A stretch of DNA of 64,000 nt, from the NCBI GenBank assembly GCA_009691855.1, contig SIAI01000006.1:62001-126000 (forward strand), given 5' to 3'. Position 1 is the first letter of the stretch. Every line of letters starts with the position of its first letter. Under the pieces are notes generated by a model. That model saw only the letters and a list, made by a program, of their open reading frames with translations, made no database searches and was not told the origin of the DNA. Shown here in pieces: positions 51,770 through 60,165 of this stretch. The stretch comes from Planctomycetota bacterium. Lineage in GTDB: Bacteria > Planctomycetota > UBA1135 > GCA-002686595. Position numbers and translations under genes: made by a program.

Positions 51770-51867
51770 GGGAGTGGATCGGTGCTGGTGTGCCGCCCGG
51801 TCTTCAAAGCCGGTGGGACCTCGTGAACAGCGGGGTCGGTGGGTTCGATTCCCATGCACTCCCGCCA
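51770..51867 (+). tRNA. selC: tRNA-Sec (UCA)
   Basis: 98 nt with encoded CCA. Diagnostic features of bacterial tRNA-Sec: an extended acceptor (GGGAGTG with CACTCCC, eighth pair G-G), a six-bp D stem CGGTGC/GTGCCG closed by a four-base TGGT loop, an anticodon loop CTTCAAA with anticodon TCA, a long variable arm with seven-bp stem GACCTCG/CGGGGTC, and a T arm GTGGG-TTCGATT-CCCAT. Discriminator G. It carries selenocysteine to UGA; selD at 48.4 kb in the same window supplies activated selenium. The GNAT-like gene starts 8 bp after it. Confidence 0.96.
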
Positions 51868-51875
51868 CCCTGCCC

Positions 51876-52880
51876 ATGAGTTCGAGCGCGCCCTACACGA
51901 TCCGCGCCTACCAGCCCGGCGACGAGCTCGCGATCCTGGAGGCCTTCAACCGCATCTTCGCGCGCGTCGATCCGAGCTTCACGCCGCGCACGCTGGAGGA
52001 GTGGCGCTGGAGCTACGCGCGCAATCCCTCGGGCACGCGCATCCAACTCGCCGTCACGCCCGAGGGTCGCGTGCTGGCGCAGTACGCCGGCCTCCCGCAG
52101 CGCGCGCTGGTGGACGGCCAGCCGACGTGCTTCAGCCAGTCGGTCGACTCGATGGCCGATCCGGAGGCGCGCAAGCTGGCGCGCGAGCCGCTGTTCGTGC
52201 AGGTCGGGCGCGCCTTCGACGCGGCCTACGGCGGCGAGGGCGCGGGGCAGGACATGCTCATGTGGGGCCTGCCGGTGCCGGTCGCGTACCGCATCGGCAA
52301 GAAGCAGCTCAAGTACCAGCTCGTGCGCCAGCAGCACAAGCTCTCGGTCGCGCTGGAGCGTTTGACGCTGCCGGCGAGCGAGCTGGTGGCCGAGGAGCCG
52401 GCCACGCTGCCGCCCGACACCGACGCGCTGTTCGCGCGCTTCGCCGCCGAGCGCCGCGCGCTGGCCGTGCGCGACCGCGCGCAGCTCGCCTGGCGCTTCG
52501 AGCAGCACCCGCAGCACCGCTACCGCATCGCCGCCGTGCGCCGTGCGGGCGCGCTCGTCGGGCTGGCGCTGTACCGCAAGGGCGCCTTCGACCAGGCCGA
52601 GGACGGACTGCTGGTGGACTGGATCGTGCCCGCGCACGACGCGGCCGCGCGCTTGGCCTTGCTCGCCTGGCTCGCCGCGTCCGCGCGCGCCGAGGGCTGC
52701 GCGCGGCTGACGACGCTGTTCGCCGACACGGCGCCCGAGTGGCTCGCCTTCCAGCAGCATGGCTTTCGCGTGCACGCCACGCGCTACTTCCTGGTGGCCT
52801 GGAGCTTCTCCGCGCGCCACGACCTCGAGTGGCTGGCGCAGCACTGGTACTACACGCTGGGGGACACGGACCTCGCATGA
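51876..52880 (+). CDS. GNAT-like acyltransferase family protein
   Basis: 334 residues. The N terminus YTIRAYQPGDELAILEAFNRIF and following strands fit a GNAT N-acetyltransferase fold, and a second GNAT-like half begins near residue 165 (RFAAERRALAVRDRAQLAWRFEQHPQHRYRIAAVRRAGALVGLALYR). A long paralogue follows with a 4-nt overlap. The acetyl-CoA binding Q/RxxGxG/A motif is not clear, so activity is uncertain. ATG 51876 begins 8 bp downstream of tRNA-Sec, so the gene may be transcribed with it. Confidence 0.65.
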   Translation: MSSSAPYTIRAYQPGDELAILEAFNRIFARVDPSFTPRTLEEWRWSYARNPSGTRIQLAVTPEGRVLAQYAGLPQRALVDGQPTCFSQSVDSMADPEARKLAREPLFVQVGRAFDAAYGGEGAGQDMLMWGLPVPVAYRIGKKQLKYQLVRQQHKLSVALERLTLPASELVAEEPATLPPDTDALFARFAAERRALAVRDRAQLAWRFEQHPQHRYRIAAVRRAGALVGLALYRKGAFDQAEDGLLVDWIVPAHDAAARLALLAWLAASARAEGCARLTTLFADTAPEWLAFQQHGFRVHATRYFLVAWSFSARHDLEWLAQHWYYTLGDTDLA

Positions 52881-53839
52881 GCGCGCTCGAGATCCGGCCC
52901 TGGAGCGCCAGCGAGGCGCCGTGCCTCGCGGCCTTTGAGCCCGCGCCCGCAGCGCGCCAGCTGCTGCAGCCGCGCAGCGCGGCGCAGTTCGTGTGGGCGT
53001 TTCGCGCCAACCCCGCGGGCACGCGGCTGTTCGTGGCCACGCGCGGCGCGCGCGTCGTGGCGCGCTACGCCGCCTTGCCGGTGCGCACGCGCGTGGTCGG
53101 CGAGCCGCGCACCTTCGCGCACGTGCTCGACGCCTGGCTGGCGCCGGACGAGGACGAGGCCACGCTGCGCGCGACCGCGCAGGCCTTCGTCGAGGCGCAC
53201 GGCAACCCGCAGGGCGATCTGGTGCTGTACGGCTGGCCGGTGGGGCGCGACGCCGCGCTGGAGCGCGCGCTCGAGTTCGAGACGCTGCGGCGTTCGGCGC
53301 TGCTGGCGCGCGCCGTCGGGGAAGGGCCGAGCACGCTGCCGGCCGGCGTGAGCGAGCTCACGCGCTTCGGCGCGGAGACGGACTTCCTGTACGCCTGCTG
53401 CGCCACGCACTGGAACGCCAGCGCGCTCCGCGACGCGGCCTTCCTGCGCTGGCGCTTCGCCGAGAACCCGTTCCACCGCTATCGCGTGCTGGGGCTCGTG
53501 AGCGGCGCCACGCTGCGCGGCTATGCCGTCTATCGTCTCGGGCCGGAGCTCTTGCCGCGCCTCGGCCTGCTGGTCGACTGGCTGGTCCTGCCGGGCGACG
53601 AGGAGGCCTCCGCGCTCCTGCTCGAGGGCGTGCTCGCCTGCGCGCGCGCCGACGGCGCGGTGGCGCTGGCGGGCGCGTTCCCGGAGTGGTCCGCCTGGTC
53701 GCTCGACTTCCAGGAGCGCGGTTTTCGCCACCATCCGACGGCGCACGTCCAGCTCGTGCGCGGCTCGGTGGGGCGCTTCGACATGCTGTGGCTGCGCGAC
53801 GCGTGGTGGAGCACGCTGGCCGACGCGCTGTTCCTGTGA
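52877..53839 (+). CDS. GNAT-like protein, tandem paralogue
   Basis: 320 residues, similar in layout to the preceding protein: LEIRPWSASEAPCLAAFE, VWAFRANPAGTRLFVATRGARVVARYAALPVRTRV, LYGWPVGRDAALERALEFE and LRWRFAENPFHRYRVLG each have a counterpart in the upstream gene. Probably arose by duplication. Overlap ATGA with the upstream gene; 7 bp before nfeD. Role unknown; possibly modification of cell-surface sugars, as often for double-GNAT proteins, but that is a guess. Confidence 0.65.
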   Translation: MSALEIRPWSASEAPCLAAFEPAPAARQLLQPRSAAQFVWAFRANPAGTRLFVATRGARVVARYAALPVRTRVVGEPRTFAHVLDAWLAPDEDEATLRATAQAFVEAHGNPQGDLVLYGWPVGRDAALERALEFETLRRSALLARAVGEGPSTLPAGVSELTRFGAETDFLYACCATHWNASALRDAAFLRWRFAENPFHRYRVLGLVSGATLRGYAVYRLGPELLPRLGLLVDWLVLPGDEEASALLLEGVLACARADGAVALAGAFPEWSAWSLDFQERGFRHHPTAHVQLVRGSVGRFDMLWLRDAWWSTLADALFL

Positions 53840-53846
53840 GGCACCC

Positions 53847-55343
53847 ATGCGCTATGCTCTGGCGTTGATGTCCCTGCTCGCGTTGGTCCTGGCGCTCCTC
53901 CCGGGCGCGACGGCGGCGGCCGAGCCCGTGCGTGCGGAGGGGCTGACGCTGGTGCGCATCGAGGGCGAGCTCGACGTCGGCACGCAGGCGCTGCTGGCGC
54001 GCGCGCTGGCGGGCGCGAAGGAGCGCGGGGACAAGCTGGTGATCGACATCGACACCCCGGGCGGCGAGATCACGCTGATGTGGCTCCTGTCCCAGGCGCT
54101 GATCGACGCCGGCGTGCCGACCGTCGCGTGGGTCCACGACCGCGCTCTCTCGGCCGGCGCCCTGCTCGCGCTCTCGTGCGAGCGCGTCTATATGCGCTCC
54201 CACGCGACGATCGGCTCGGCGCTGCCCGTCCAGGTCGGCCCGGGAGGGTTGCTGCCGTCCTCCGAGGATCCGGAGGTGCGCGAGAAGCTCTCCTCCTCCC
54301 TGCGCGGCGACTTCCGCGGCAGGGCCCAGAAGCGCGGGCGCCCGGGACTCCTCGCCGAGGCCATGGTCGATGAGAAGGTCGAGGTGCTCGAGATCCGCCT
54401 CGAGGGCGAGCTCAAGCTCGTCTCGGCCAAGGAGCTCGACGACCTGCGCCAGCGCGGCGTCGAGCACGAGTTCCTGCGCACGGTGGACTCGCGGGAAGAG
54501 TTGTTCAACGCCACGGGCAGCGAGGCGGTCGAGCTGGGGCTGGCCGACGGTCTGGCCGAGTCGCTGCAGGAGCTGAGCGGAAAGATCGGCCTGCCCAACG
54601 TGCTGCCGAGCGAGGTGCGTCGCACGCGCTCCGACGACATGGCGGCGTGGCTGGCCGAGCTCGCGCCGCTATTCCTGATCGCCGGCTTCGTGTTGCTGTA
54701 TCTCGAGCTCAAGGCGCCGGGCTTCGGCCTCGCCGGCGTGCTGGCGATCGTGGCCTTCGGCATCTGGCTGTTCGGACGCTACCTCGTGGGGCTGGCGGAC
54801 ATCCCGCAGGTGTTGCTCATCGCCGTGGGCGCGGCGCTGATCGCGACCGAGCTGTTCCTCGCGCCGGGCACGCTGTGGCCCGGCCTGCTGGGGGCGGCGG
54901 CGATCCTGGGCGGTCTGATCTGGTCCTTCGGCGTGGCGCGCATCGGTTCCGAGTACGGGCTCGACCGCGAGATCCTGGTGGACGAGTCGTTCCGCGTGGT
55001 CAGCGCGGGCTTCATCGCGCTGCTGTTGATCTGGGGTCTGTCGCGCGTCTTGCCGTACACGCCGGGGCTGTCGCGCATGGTGCTGGCGGGCGGCGCGAGC
55101 GCGACCGCTGGATCCATGCCGGACGCGGCCGGCAAGCGCGCCGGTCTGGCGCGCGTCGGCGCGCGCGGGCACGCGCTCACGGCCCTGCGCCCGGTGGGCA
55201 AGGTCACCCTGGATGAGGACGGCGGCCTGGACTTCGAGGCGCGCTCGGAGGGACCCGAGATCGCCGTCGGCGCGCGCGTGCGCGTGATCGAGGTGCAGGC
55301 CTCGGGGCGCCTGGTCGTGGCGGCGGAGGAGGCCAGCGCGTGA
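53847..55343 (+). CDS. NfeD-like membrane serine protease (ClpP-class)
   Basis: 498 residues. A Sec signal (about 1-24) is followed by a ClpP/SppA-class protease domain: VIDIDTPGGEITLMWLLSQAL, VAWVHDRALSAGALLALSCERVYM with the likely nucleophile Ser in ALSAGA, and HATIGSALPV. Then come several membrane helices (about 275-410) and a C-terminal NfeD OB-fold (VGKVTLDEDGGLDFEARSEG ... ARVRVIEVQASGRLVV). In archaeal homologues a Ser-Lys dyad cleaves stomatin tails. First gene of an NfeD-NfeD-FloA operon. Confidence 0.88.
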   Translation: MRYALALMSLLALVLALLPGATAAAEPVRAEGLTLVRIEGELDVGTQALLARALAGAKERGDKLVIDIDTPGGEITLMWLLSQALIDAGVPTVAWVHDRALSAGALLALSCERVYMRSHATIGSALPVQVGPGGLLPSSEDPEVREKLSSSLRGDFRGRAQKRGRPGLLAEAMVDEKVEVLEIRLEGELKLVSAKELDDLRQRGVEHEFLRTVDSREELFNATGSEAVELGLADGLAESLQELSGKIGLPNVLPSEVRRTRSDDMAAWLAELAPLFLIAGFVLLYLELKAPGFGLAGVLAIVAFGIWLFGRYLVGLADIPQVLLIAVGAALIATELFLAPGTLWPGLLGAAAILGGLIWSFGVARIGSEYGLDREILVDESFRVVSAGFIALLLIWGLSRVLPYTPGLSRMVLAGGASATAGSMPDAAGKRAGLARVGARGHALTALRPVGKVTLDEDGGLDFEARSEGPEIAVGARVRVIEVQASGRLVVAAEEASA

Positions 55344-55819
55344 CGGCCGCGATCCTGCTCTTGGTGCTGGGGCTCGGGCTGATCGTGGCCGAGATCTTCT
55401 TCCCCAGCCTGGGCATGCTCGCGGTGCTGGCCACGGCCGCGGTCGTGGGCGCGATCGCGATGGCCTTCCAGGAGAGCAGCACCGCGGGCGTGAACTTCCT
55501 GATCGCCACGGCCGTGCTCGTGCCGGGGGTGATCCTGCTGGGCTTCAAGCTGTTCCCGAAGAGCCCGTTCGGCAAGAAGATGGTGGCCGGCGGGTTGTCG
55601 TTCGAGAGCACGGCCTCGCTCGACCCGCGCGATCTCGTCCTGCTGGACAAGGAAGGGACGATCGAGTCCGACTGCCGCCCGGCGGGCATGGCGCGGCTCG
55701 ACGGCCGGCGCGTGGACGTGGTCACGCGCGGCGAGTGGCTTGCGGCCGGCACCCAGGTGAAAGTCGTCGAGGTGCAGGGCAACCGCGTGGTGGTCACGCG
55801 CAGCGAGACGCGCGCGTGA
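55340..55819 (+). CDS. Short NfeD-like protein
   Basis: 159 residues. Two or three membrane helices ([56 protein letters not shown]) followed by an NfeD-type OB-fold ([47 protein letters not shown]). The GTG start overlaps the upstream stop. Short NfeD proteins partner with flotillins such as FloA, encoded next. Confidence 0.85.
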   Translation: MTAAILLLVLGLGLIVAEIFFPSLGMLAVLATAAVVGAIAMAFQESSTAGVNFLIATAVLVPGVILLGFKLFPKSPFGKKMVAGGLSFESTASLDPRDLVLLDKEGTIESDCRPAGMARLDGRRVDVVTRGEWLAAGTQVKVVEVQGNRVVVTRSETRA

Positions 55820-55895
55820 GCGAAGCACGCGAGAATCCATCCGGTGCGGCACTTTGCCGACGCCGGGAACAGAGCTTCAACCGGAGCGGGTATCG

Positions 55896-56942
55896 ATGAT
55901 CGCAACACTGCTGCAGGACATCTCGGGCGTCAGCTTGCCGAAGCTGGTGGGGCTGGTGGCGCTGGGCATCGGCCTGCTGGTCTTCCTGTTCGTCTTCCTG
56001 CGCTACGCCAACCTGTACGTGCGCTCGGTGCTGACCAAGGCCGGCGTGGGCCTGCTCGACATGGTGGCCATGTCGCTGCGGCGCGTGAACCCGGCCACGA
56101 TCGTCAACGCGCGCGTGAACCTGGTGCAGGCGCGCGTCGCCGACGTGGACAAGCGCGACCTCGAGGCGCACTTCCTGGCCGGCGGCAACCTCGAGCGCGT
56201 GGTGCGCGCCCTGATCGCCGCCGACCGCGCCGGGATCAGCCTGGACTTCCGCACCGCCGCGGGCATCGACCTGGCCGGGCGCGACGTGCTCGAGGCCGTG
56301 CGCGCGAGCGTGACGCCCAAGGTCATCGACTGCCCCAATCCGGCCTCGGGCAAGTCCGAGATCGCGGCCGTCGCCAAGAACGGCATCCAGGTGCTGGCCA
56401 AGGCGCGCATCACCGTGCGCACGAACATCGCGCGCCTGGTGGGCGGCGCTGGCGAGGAGACCATCATCGCGCGCGTGGGCGAGGGCATCGTCTCGACCAT
56501 CGGCTCCAAGAACTCGCACCAGGACGTGCTCGAGAACCCCGACTCGATCTCGAAGACCGTGCTCGCGCGCGGCCTGGACGCCGGAACCGCCTTCGAGATC
56601 GTCTCGATCGACATCGCCGACGTGGACATCGGCAACAACATCGGCGCGCGCCTGCAGGCCGACCAAGCCGAGGCCGACAAGCGCGTGGCCCAGGCCCTGG
56701 CCGAGAAGCGCCGCGCGATGGCCGTGGCTGCTGAGCAGGAGTTCAAGGCCAAGGTGATGGAGAACCGCGCCAAGGTGATCGAGGCCGAGGCGCAGGTGCC
56801 GCTGGCCATGGCCGAGGCGCTGAAGAGCGGACGCCTGGGCGTGATGGACCTCTATCGCATGCAGAACCTGCAGTCCGACACGCGCATGCGCGACTCGCTG
56901 GCGCGCGGCGAGAAGGGCGAGGAAGCGGAGCCCGGCAAATGA
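55896..56942 (+). CDS. floA: Flotillin-like protein FloA
   Basis: 348 residues. An N-terminal hydrophobic hairpin (about 14-36) is followed by the SPFH-type domain of the FloA family: [79 protein letters not shown], then a long helical coil region [51 protein letters not shown]. FloA organises membrane microdomains in bacteria. CGGAG precedes ATG 55896 by 8 nt. Confidence 0.95.
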   Translation: MIATLLQDISGVSLPKLVGLVALGIGLLVFLFVFLRYANLYVRSVLTKAGVGLLDMVAMSLRRVNPATIVNARVNLVQARVADVDKRDLEAHFLAGGNLERVVRALIAADRAGISLDFRTAAGIDLAGRDVLEAVRASVTPKVIDCPNPASGKSEIAAVAKNGIQVLAKARITVRTNIARLVGGAGEETIIARVGEGIVSTIGSKNSHQDVLENPDSISKTVLARGLDAGTAFEIVSIDIADVDIGNNIGARLQADQAEADKRVAQALAEKRRAMAVAAEQEFKAKVMENRAKVIEAEAQVPLAMAEALKSGRLGVMDLYRMQNLQSDTRMRDSLARGEKGEEAEPGK

Positions 56943-57517
56943 TGGCGCTCCTGCTCGTGGCCGACGAGGTCAACTGGGGCAAGCTCATCGCGTTCGGGCT
57001 GTTCTTCGGCTTCCCGTTCCTGGCGCGCTTCCTCAAGTGGCTGAAGGAGCGCGCCGGTCAGGGAACGCCCGCGCAGAGTGCGTTCGAGGCCGATCCGCGC
57101 TCCACGCGCGAGGCCCAGCAGCGGGCCGAAGTCGAGGGCGAGGAACTGTGGCGGCGTCTGGCGCGCGGCGAGGTCGCCGAGCCGCCGCCCATGCGGCCGG
57201 CACCCGTGCCGATGCGCTCGCGGGAGGACGAGGAGGAAGAGGAAGGCCTCTCGCTCGAGAGCGAGGAGGAGCCCGCGCCGCTCGCGGTCCTGGGTGAGGT
57301 CAGCGAACCGCGCGGAGTGAGCGCGGTCTCGCTCGAGAGCGAAGCGGAGCCTCTGCCGCTCTCCGCGCTGGGCCAGCCCGCGGCGCTGTCCGAAAGCGCC
57401 GTCTTCGCGGAGGTGCCGGAGCGCGGCTTCCGGCTGCGCCCCGGCGAGTTGCGCCGCGCGCTGATCCTGTCCGAGATCCTCGGGCCTCCGGTCGGCGAGC
57501 GCAGGCTGCGCGCGTGA
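56939..57517 (+). CDS. Acidic membrane-associated protein of the FloA operon
   Basis: 192 residues. One hydrophobic segment (about 14-32, [20 protein letters not shown]), then a helical part ([27 protein letters not shown]), a Glu/Pro-rich middle with repeated [11 protein letters not shown] and [11 protein letters not shown] units, and a conserved-looking end ([20 protein letters not shown]). No family recognised except that the [11 protein letters not shown] ending recurs in planctomycete proteins near flotillin genes, as far as I recall. It overlaps both neighbours by 4 nt. Likely a FloA-associated adaptor; this is inference. Confidence 0.6.
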   Translation: MMALLLVADEVNWGKLIAFGLFFGFPFLARFLKWLKERAGQGTPAQSAFEADPRSTREAQQRAEVEGEELWRRLARGEVAEPPPMRPAPVPMRSREDEEEEEGLSLESEEEPAPLAVLGEVSEPRGVSAVSLESEAEPLPLSALGQPAALSESAVFAEVPERGFRLRPGELRRALILSEILGPPVGERRLRA

Positions 57518-58005
57518 GCGCGCGCCACTGGCTGCTCAAGGTCGAGCCAGAGGTCTTCTCCTTCGCGGACCTGTGGCGCGCCAAGAAGCGCACCACCGCC
57601 TGGGGCGGGGTGCGCAACTACCAGGCGCGGAACCTCCTGCGCGACGAGCTAGCCGTGGGCGACGGCGTGCTCTTCTACCACTCCAACGCCGAGCCCAGCG
57701 GCGTCGCCGGAGTCGCGCGCGTGGTGCGCGCCGGCTACCCGGACCCCACGCAGTTCGATCCGCGCGACGAGTCCTTCGACGCCAAGAGCTCGCCCGCGGC
57801 GCCGCGTTGGTTCGCGGTGGACGTGCAGGCGGTGCGCGCGTTGGCGCGCTTCGTGACGCTCGCGGAACTGCGCGCCGAGGCCAGCCTGGAGGGCATGGAG
57901 CTCCTGCGTCGCGGCAGCCGCCTGTCGGTCCAGCCCGTGGCGCGGACCGAGTGGCGAACCGTGCTTCGCCTGGGCGCCTCGATCGGGGCGGATCTCGAGC
58001 TCTAA
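57514..58005 (+). CDS. EVE domain protein
   Basis: 163 residues, the full length of a single EVE (PUA-like) domain: HWLLKVEPEVFSFADLW, WGGVRNYQARNLLRDELAVGDGVLFYHSN and PSGVAGVARVVR. EVE proteins bind modified bases in DNA or RNA. Here it is a stand-alone housekeeping-type version (thymocyte nuclear protein 1-like), not next to a restriction gene. GTG start overlapping the upstream TGA. Confidence 0.9.
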   Translation: MSARHWLLKVEPEVFSFADLWRAKKRTTAWGGVRNYQARNLLRDELAVGDGVLFYHSNAEPSGVAGVARVVRAGYPDPTQFDPRDESFDAKSSPAAPRWFAVDVQAVRALARFVTLAELRAEASLEGMELLRRGSRLSVQPVARTEWRTVLRLGASIGADLEL

Positions 58006-58186
58006 CCCTTTTCCAAACAACAGCTTGAGAATGCCTGCTTGGGCCCAAACCGGGCCCCTGCAACGGCCCGCACTGGCCCAGGAAGGGCTCCTCAGGCTTG
58101 ATCCGGGGCCCGGAATGTGGTTTTCCAGTGCCCCCGCGGAGGCGCCAGGAACCTCCGAAGCCTCCCGAACCCCAAGGATCTACCCA

Positions 58187-58372
58187 ATGACTCAGAACTA
58201 CGAGAAGCTGCGCCAGGCCGTCGAAGCCGTCCGCGATGACGTGGACAAGGCAGTCAAGGGCAACAAGGCGGCCACCTCACGGGTGCGGAAGTCCATGCAA
58301 GAGGTCAAAGCCATCGCGCAGGAGATCCGCAAGGAGATGCTCGAGATGCGCGACGCAGGCGGCACCACGTAG
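58187..58372 (+). CDS. Histone H1-like protein, Hc1 family, short form
   Basis: 61 residues. The pattern YEKLRQAVEAVRDDVDKAVKGNKAATSRVRKSMQEVKAIAQEIRKEMLEMR matches the N-terminal Hc1 domain (GNKAAGTRxRKxLQExKxLAQEIRKE) of chlamydial and planctomycete histone H1-like proteins. The long Lys-rich C-terminal tail found in many members is absent, so this is the helical core only. It probably binds or helps compact DNA. AAGGA lies 8-9 nt before the ATG. The 180 bp upstream hold no gene but two GGGCCC palindromes. Confidence 0.85.
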   Translation: MTQNYEKLRQAVEAVRDDVDKAVKGNKAATSRVRKSMQEVKAIAQEIRKEMLEMRDAGGTT

Positions 58373-58509
58373 GGCCCTCGTCCCCAGCTGCGGCGCAGCA
58401 CGGGTCGCCTGGGGCTCGGCCTCGGCCCCCGCGCTCAGCGCTGAGGAGGCTGGGACCCGCGAGAAGGGCGGCATCGGCGGCCCGTCCAGATCTGCTCGCC
58501 TTCGAATCG

Positions 58510-58542
58510 ACGGACCGCGGCTCCTCGGGAGTCGCGGTCCGT
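58510..58542. terminator. Hairpin between convergent genes
   Basis: ACGGACCGCG (58510-58519) pairs with CGCGGTCCGT (58533-58542); the inside can pair further as CTCC/GGAG. No good U-tract follows on either strand, so it is a weaker terminator candidate, bidirectional between the Hc1-like gene and mqnD. Confidence 0.4.
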
Positions 58543-58568
58543 GTTCATGTCGGGACCTCGAGGCGGGC

Positions 58569-59408
58569 TCAGAGCAGCTCGAGCTCGCCCCGCGCCGCCA
58601 CGACGCCGTGCTCGCGCGCGAGGCGCATGAGAGCGGACAGGGCCGCGCGTCCGACCGGCCCCAGATCGAGCGTCCACTCGTTCACGTACAGCTCGACGTG
58701 GGCCCACAGGACCTCGTCGGCCTGCTCCTGGGCGTGGCGGCGCATCGTCGGCAAGCAGGCCGAACGGTGGGCGAGACCCCACTCGAGCGAGGCGCGCACG
58801 GCGCGCTGCAGGGCGAGCGCGGTCGGGCGGCCGACGCTCTGCGCCACGCACAGCCCGCCCAGCGCCAAGGCGCCGCCCGCGCGCTGCTCGAAGCGCTGCC
58901 CGAGATCGGCCACGAAGCCCACGCCGTGCGCGCGCCAGGTGAAGCGCGCCTCGTGGATGCAGGCGCCGTAATCCGCGCCGCCGGCCGCCAGGCGCGGCAG
59001 GATGTCCGCGAACACGGTGTGCTCGAGGCGCGCGCGCGGGGCGAGCTCCAGGAGTTCCAGCAGCAGCGCCGCCGTGGTCCAGCGCCCGGGCGTGAGCACG
59101 TGCGCAGCGTGCGCGAGCGGCAGCTCGCTCGCGCGGCCCGGAGCGGCCAGCAGCAGCGGCCCCACGCCGAAGCCCAGCGCCGCGCCGCAGTGCAGCACCC
59201 AGGTGCGCTCGGCCAGCGCGAGCAGGGCGTGGGCGCTGACCTTGGAGAGCTCGAGCTCGCCGCGCAGCATGCGCTCGTTCAGCTCCTCTACGTCGGCCAG
59301 CACGAACTCGAGCTCGAGCGGTGCCGTCACCTCGCCGCTCAGCAGCGCGTGGAACAGGAACGTGTCGTTGGGGCAGGTGGAGAGCCCCACGCGCAGCGCG
59401 CGGCTCAC
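58569..59408 (-). CDS. mqnD: 1,4-dihydroxy-6-naphthoate synthase
   Basis: 279 residues. The family start LSTCPNDTFLFHALLSGEV is diagnostic for MqnD, which cleaves cyclic dehypoxanthinyl futalosine to 1,4-dihydroxy-6-naphthoate in the futalosine route to menaquinone. Other conserved parts: LSKVSAHALLAL, LGFGVGPLLLA and GACIHEARFTW. GTG start at 59408 overlaps the mqnB stop (GTGA). The other Mqn enzymes are not in the window. Confidence 0.93.
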   Translation of the reverse strand: MSRALRVGLSTCPNDTFLFHALLSGEVTAPLELEFVLADVEELNERMLRGELELSKVSAHALLALAERTWVLHCGAALGFGVGPLLLAAPGRASELPLAHAAHVLTPGRWTTAALLLELLELAPRARLEHTVFADILPRLAAGGADYGACIHEARFTWRAHGVGFVADLGQRFEQRAGGALALGGLCVAQSVGRPTALALQRAVRASLEWGLAHRSACLPTMRRHAQEQADEVLWAHVELYVNEWTLDLGPVGRAALSALMRLAREHGVVAARGELELL

Positions 59409-60070
59409 GGCGCGCGCTCCCAGTCCGCGCGTTGCAGGGTGTGTCGCGCGAGCGCGTGCGCCGCGCCCAGCGCGCCGTGCACGTCCCAGCGCGCGCGTTC
59501 GCGCTCGCCCACCAGGTTCGAGATCCCGCGCACGATCGCCAGCGGCACGCCGAAGAGGTGACAGGCGAGGGCCACGCCGAAGCCCTCCATGTCTTCGGCC
59601 AAGGCCTGCGGATGGCGCGCGGCGCGCGCGCGGGCCTCGTCGCGGGAGGCCGAGGCGCTGCACACGCTCAGCAGCTCGCCGCGCTGCGCGGCCCACAACG
59701 GCAGGGACTCGTGCACGCGTCCGCGCTCGTCGTGCCACTGCGCGAAGCCGATCTGCGAGGCCGCGCGCGCCTGCTCGCCGCCGCCGACTCCAACGCCCTC
59801 CAGGCCCACGCGCGCGAAGGCGAGCGCGCTGCCCGGCGGCGCGTCGTGCGCGCGAAAGCTGCCCGCCAGACCCAGGAGCAGCGCGCGCGCCGGCCGGCGC
59901 GCGCCCAGGAGCTGTGCCGTGCGCGCTGCGGCGGCCACGGGGCCGAAGCCGACCAGCGCCAGGCCACCCAGGGCTTCCGGCAGGCCGCCCAGCTCGAGGA
60001 GCCCGCGCTGCTCGAGCTCGGTCGGCACGAGCACTAGTGTCGGAACAGGCACCAGTGTCGAGAGGGTCAT
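59405..60070 (-). CDS. mqnB: Futalosine hydrolase
   Basis: 221 residues of the nucleoside phosphorylase fold. It removes hypoxanthine from futalosine to give dehypoxanthinyl futalosine. Visible: LVPTELEQRGL, LVGFGPVAAAARTA, LLLGLAGSF, EDMEGFGVALACHLFGVPLAIVRGISNLVGERE, where the Glu-Met-Glu-like segment binds the ribose. Overlap with mqnD supports the assignment. Start at ATG 60070. Confidence 0.92.
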   Translation of the reverse strand: MTLSTLVPVPTLVLVPTELEQRGLLELGGLPEALGGLALVGFGPVAAAARTAQLLGARRPARALLLGLAGSFRAHDAPPGSALAFARVGLEGVGVGGGEQARAASQIGFAQWHDERGRVHESLPLWAAQRGELLSVCSASASRDEARARAARHPQALAEDMEGFGVALACHLFGVPLAIVRGISNLVGERERARWDVHGALGAAHALARHTLQRADWERAP

Positions 60071-60165
60071 CCGGCCGCGAAGGCTACCAGGAGCTCCGCC
60101 GGCGGGGGGGTGCTCAACTTTTCCGGGGGATCGACCGAAGGCCTTTCCGCCCCCGGCGGGCATCC

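Noticed and set aside
58049-58125. Repeated GGGCCC palindromes before the Hc1-like gene as a repeat array
   Set aside because: Only a few six-base copies occur and such strings are expected in GC-rich DNA.
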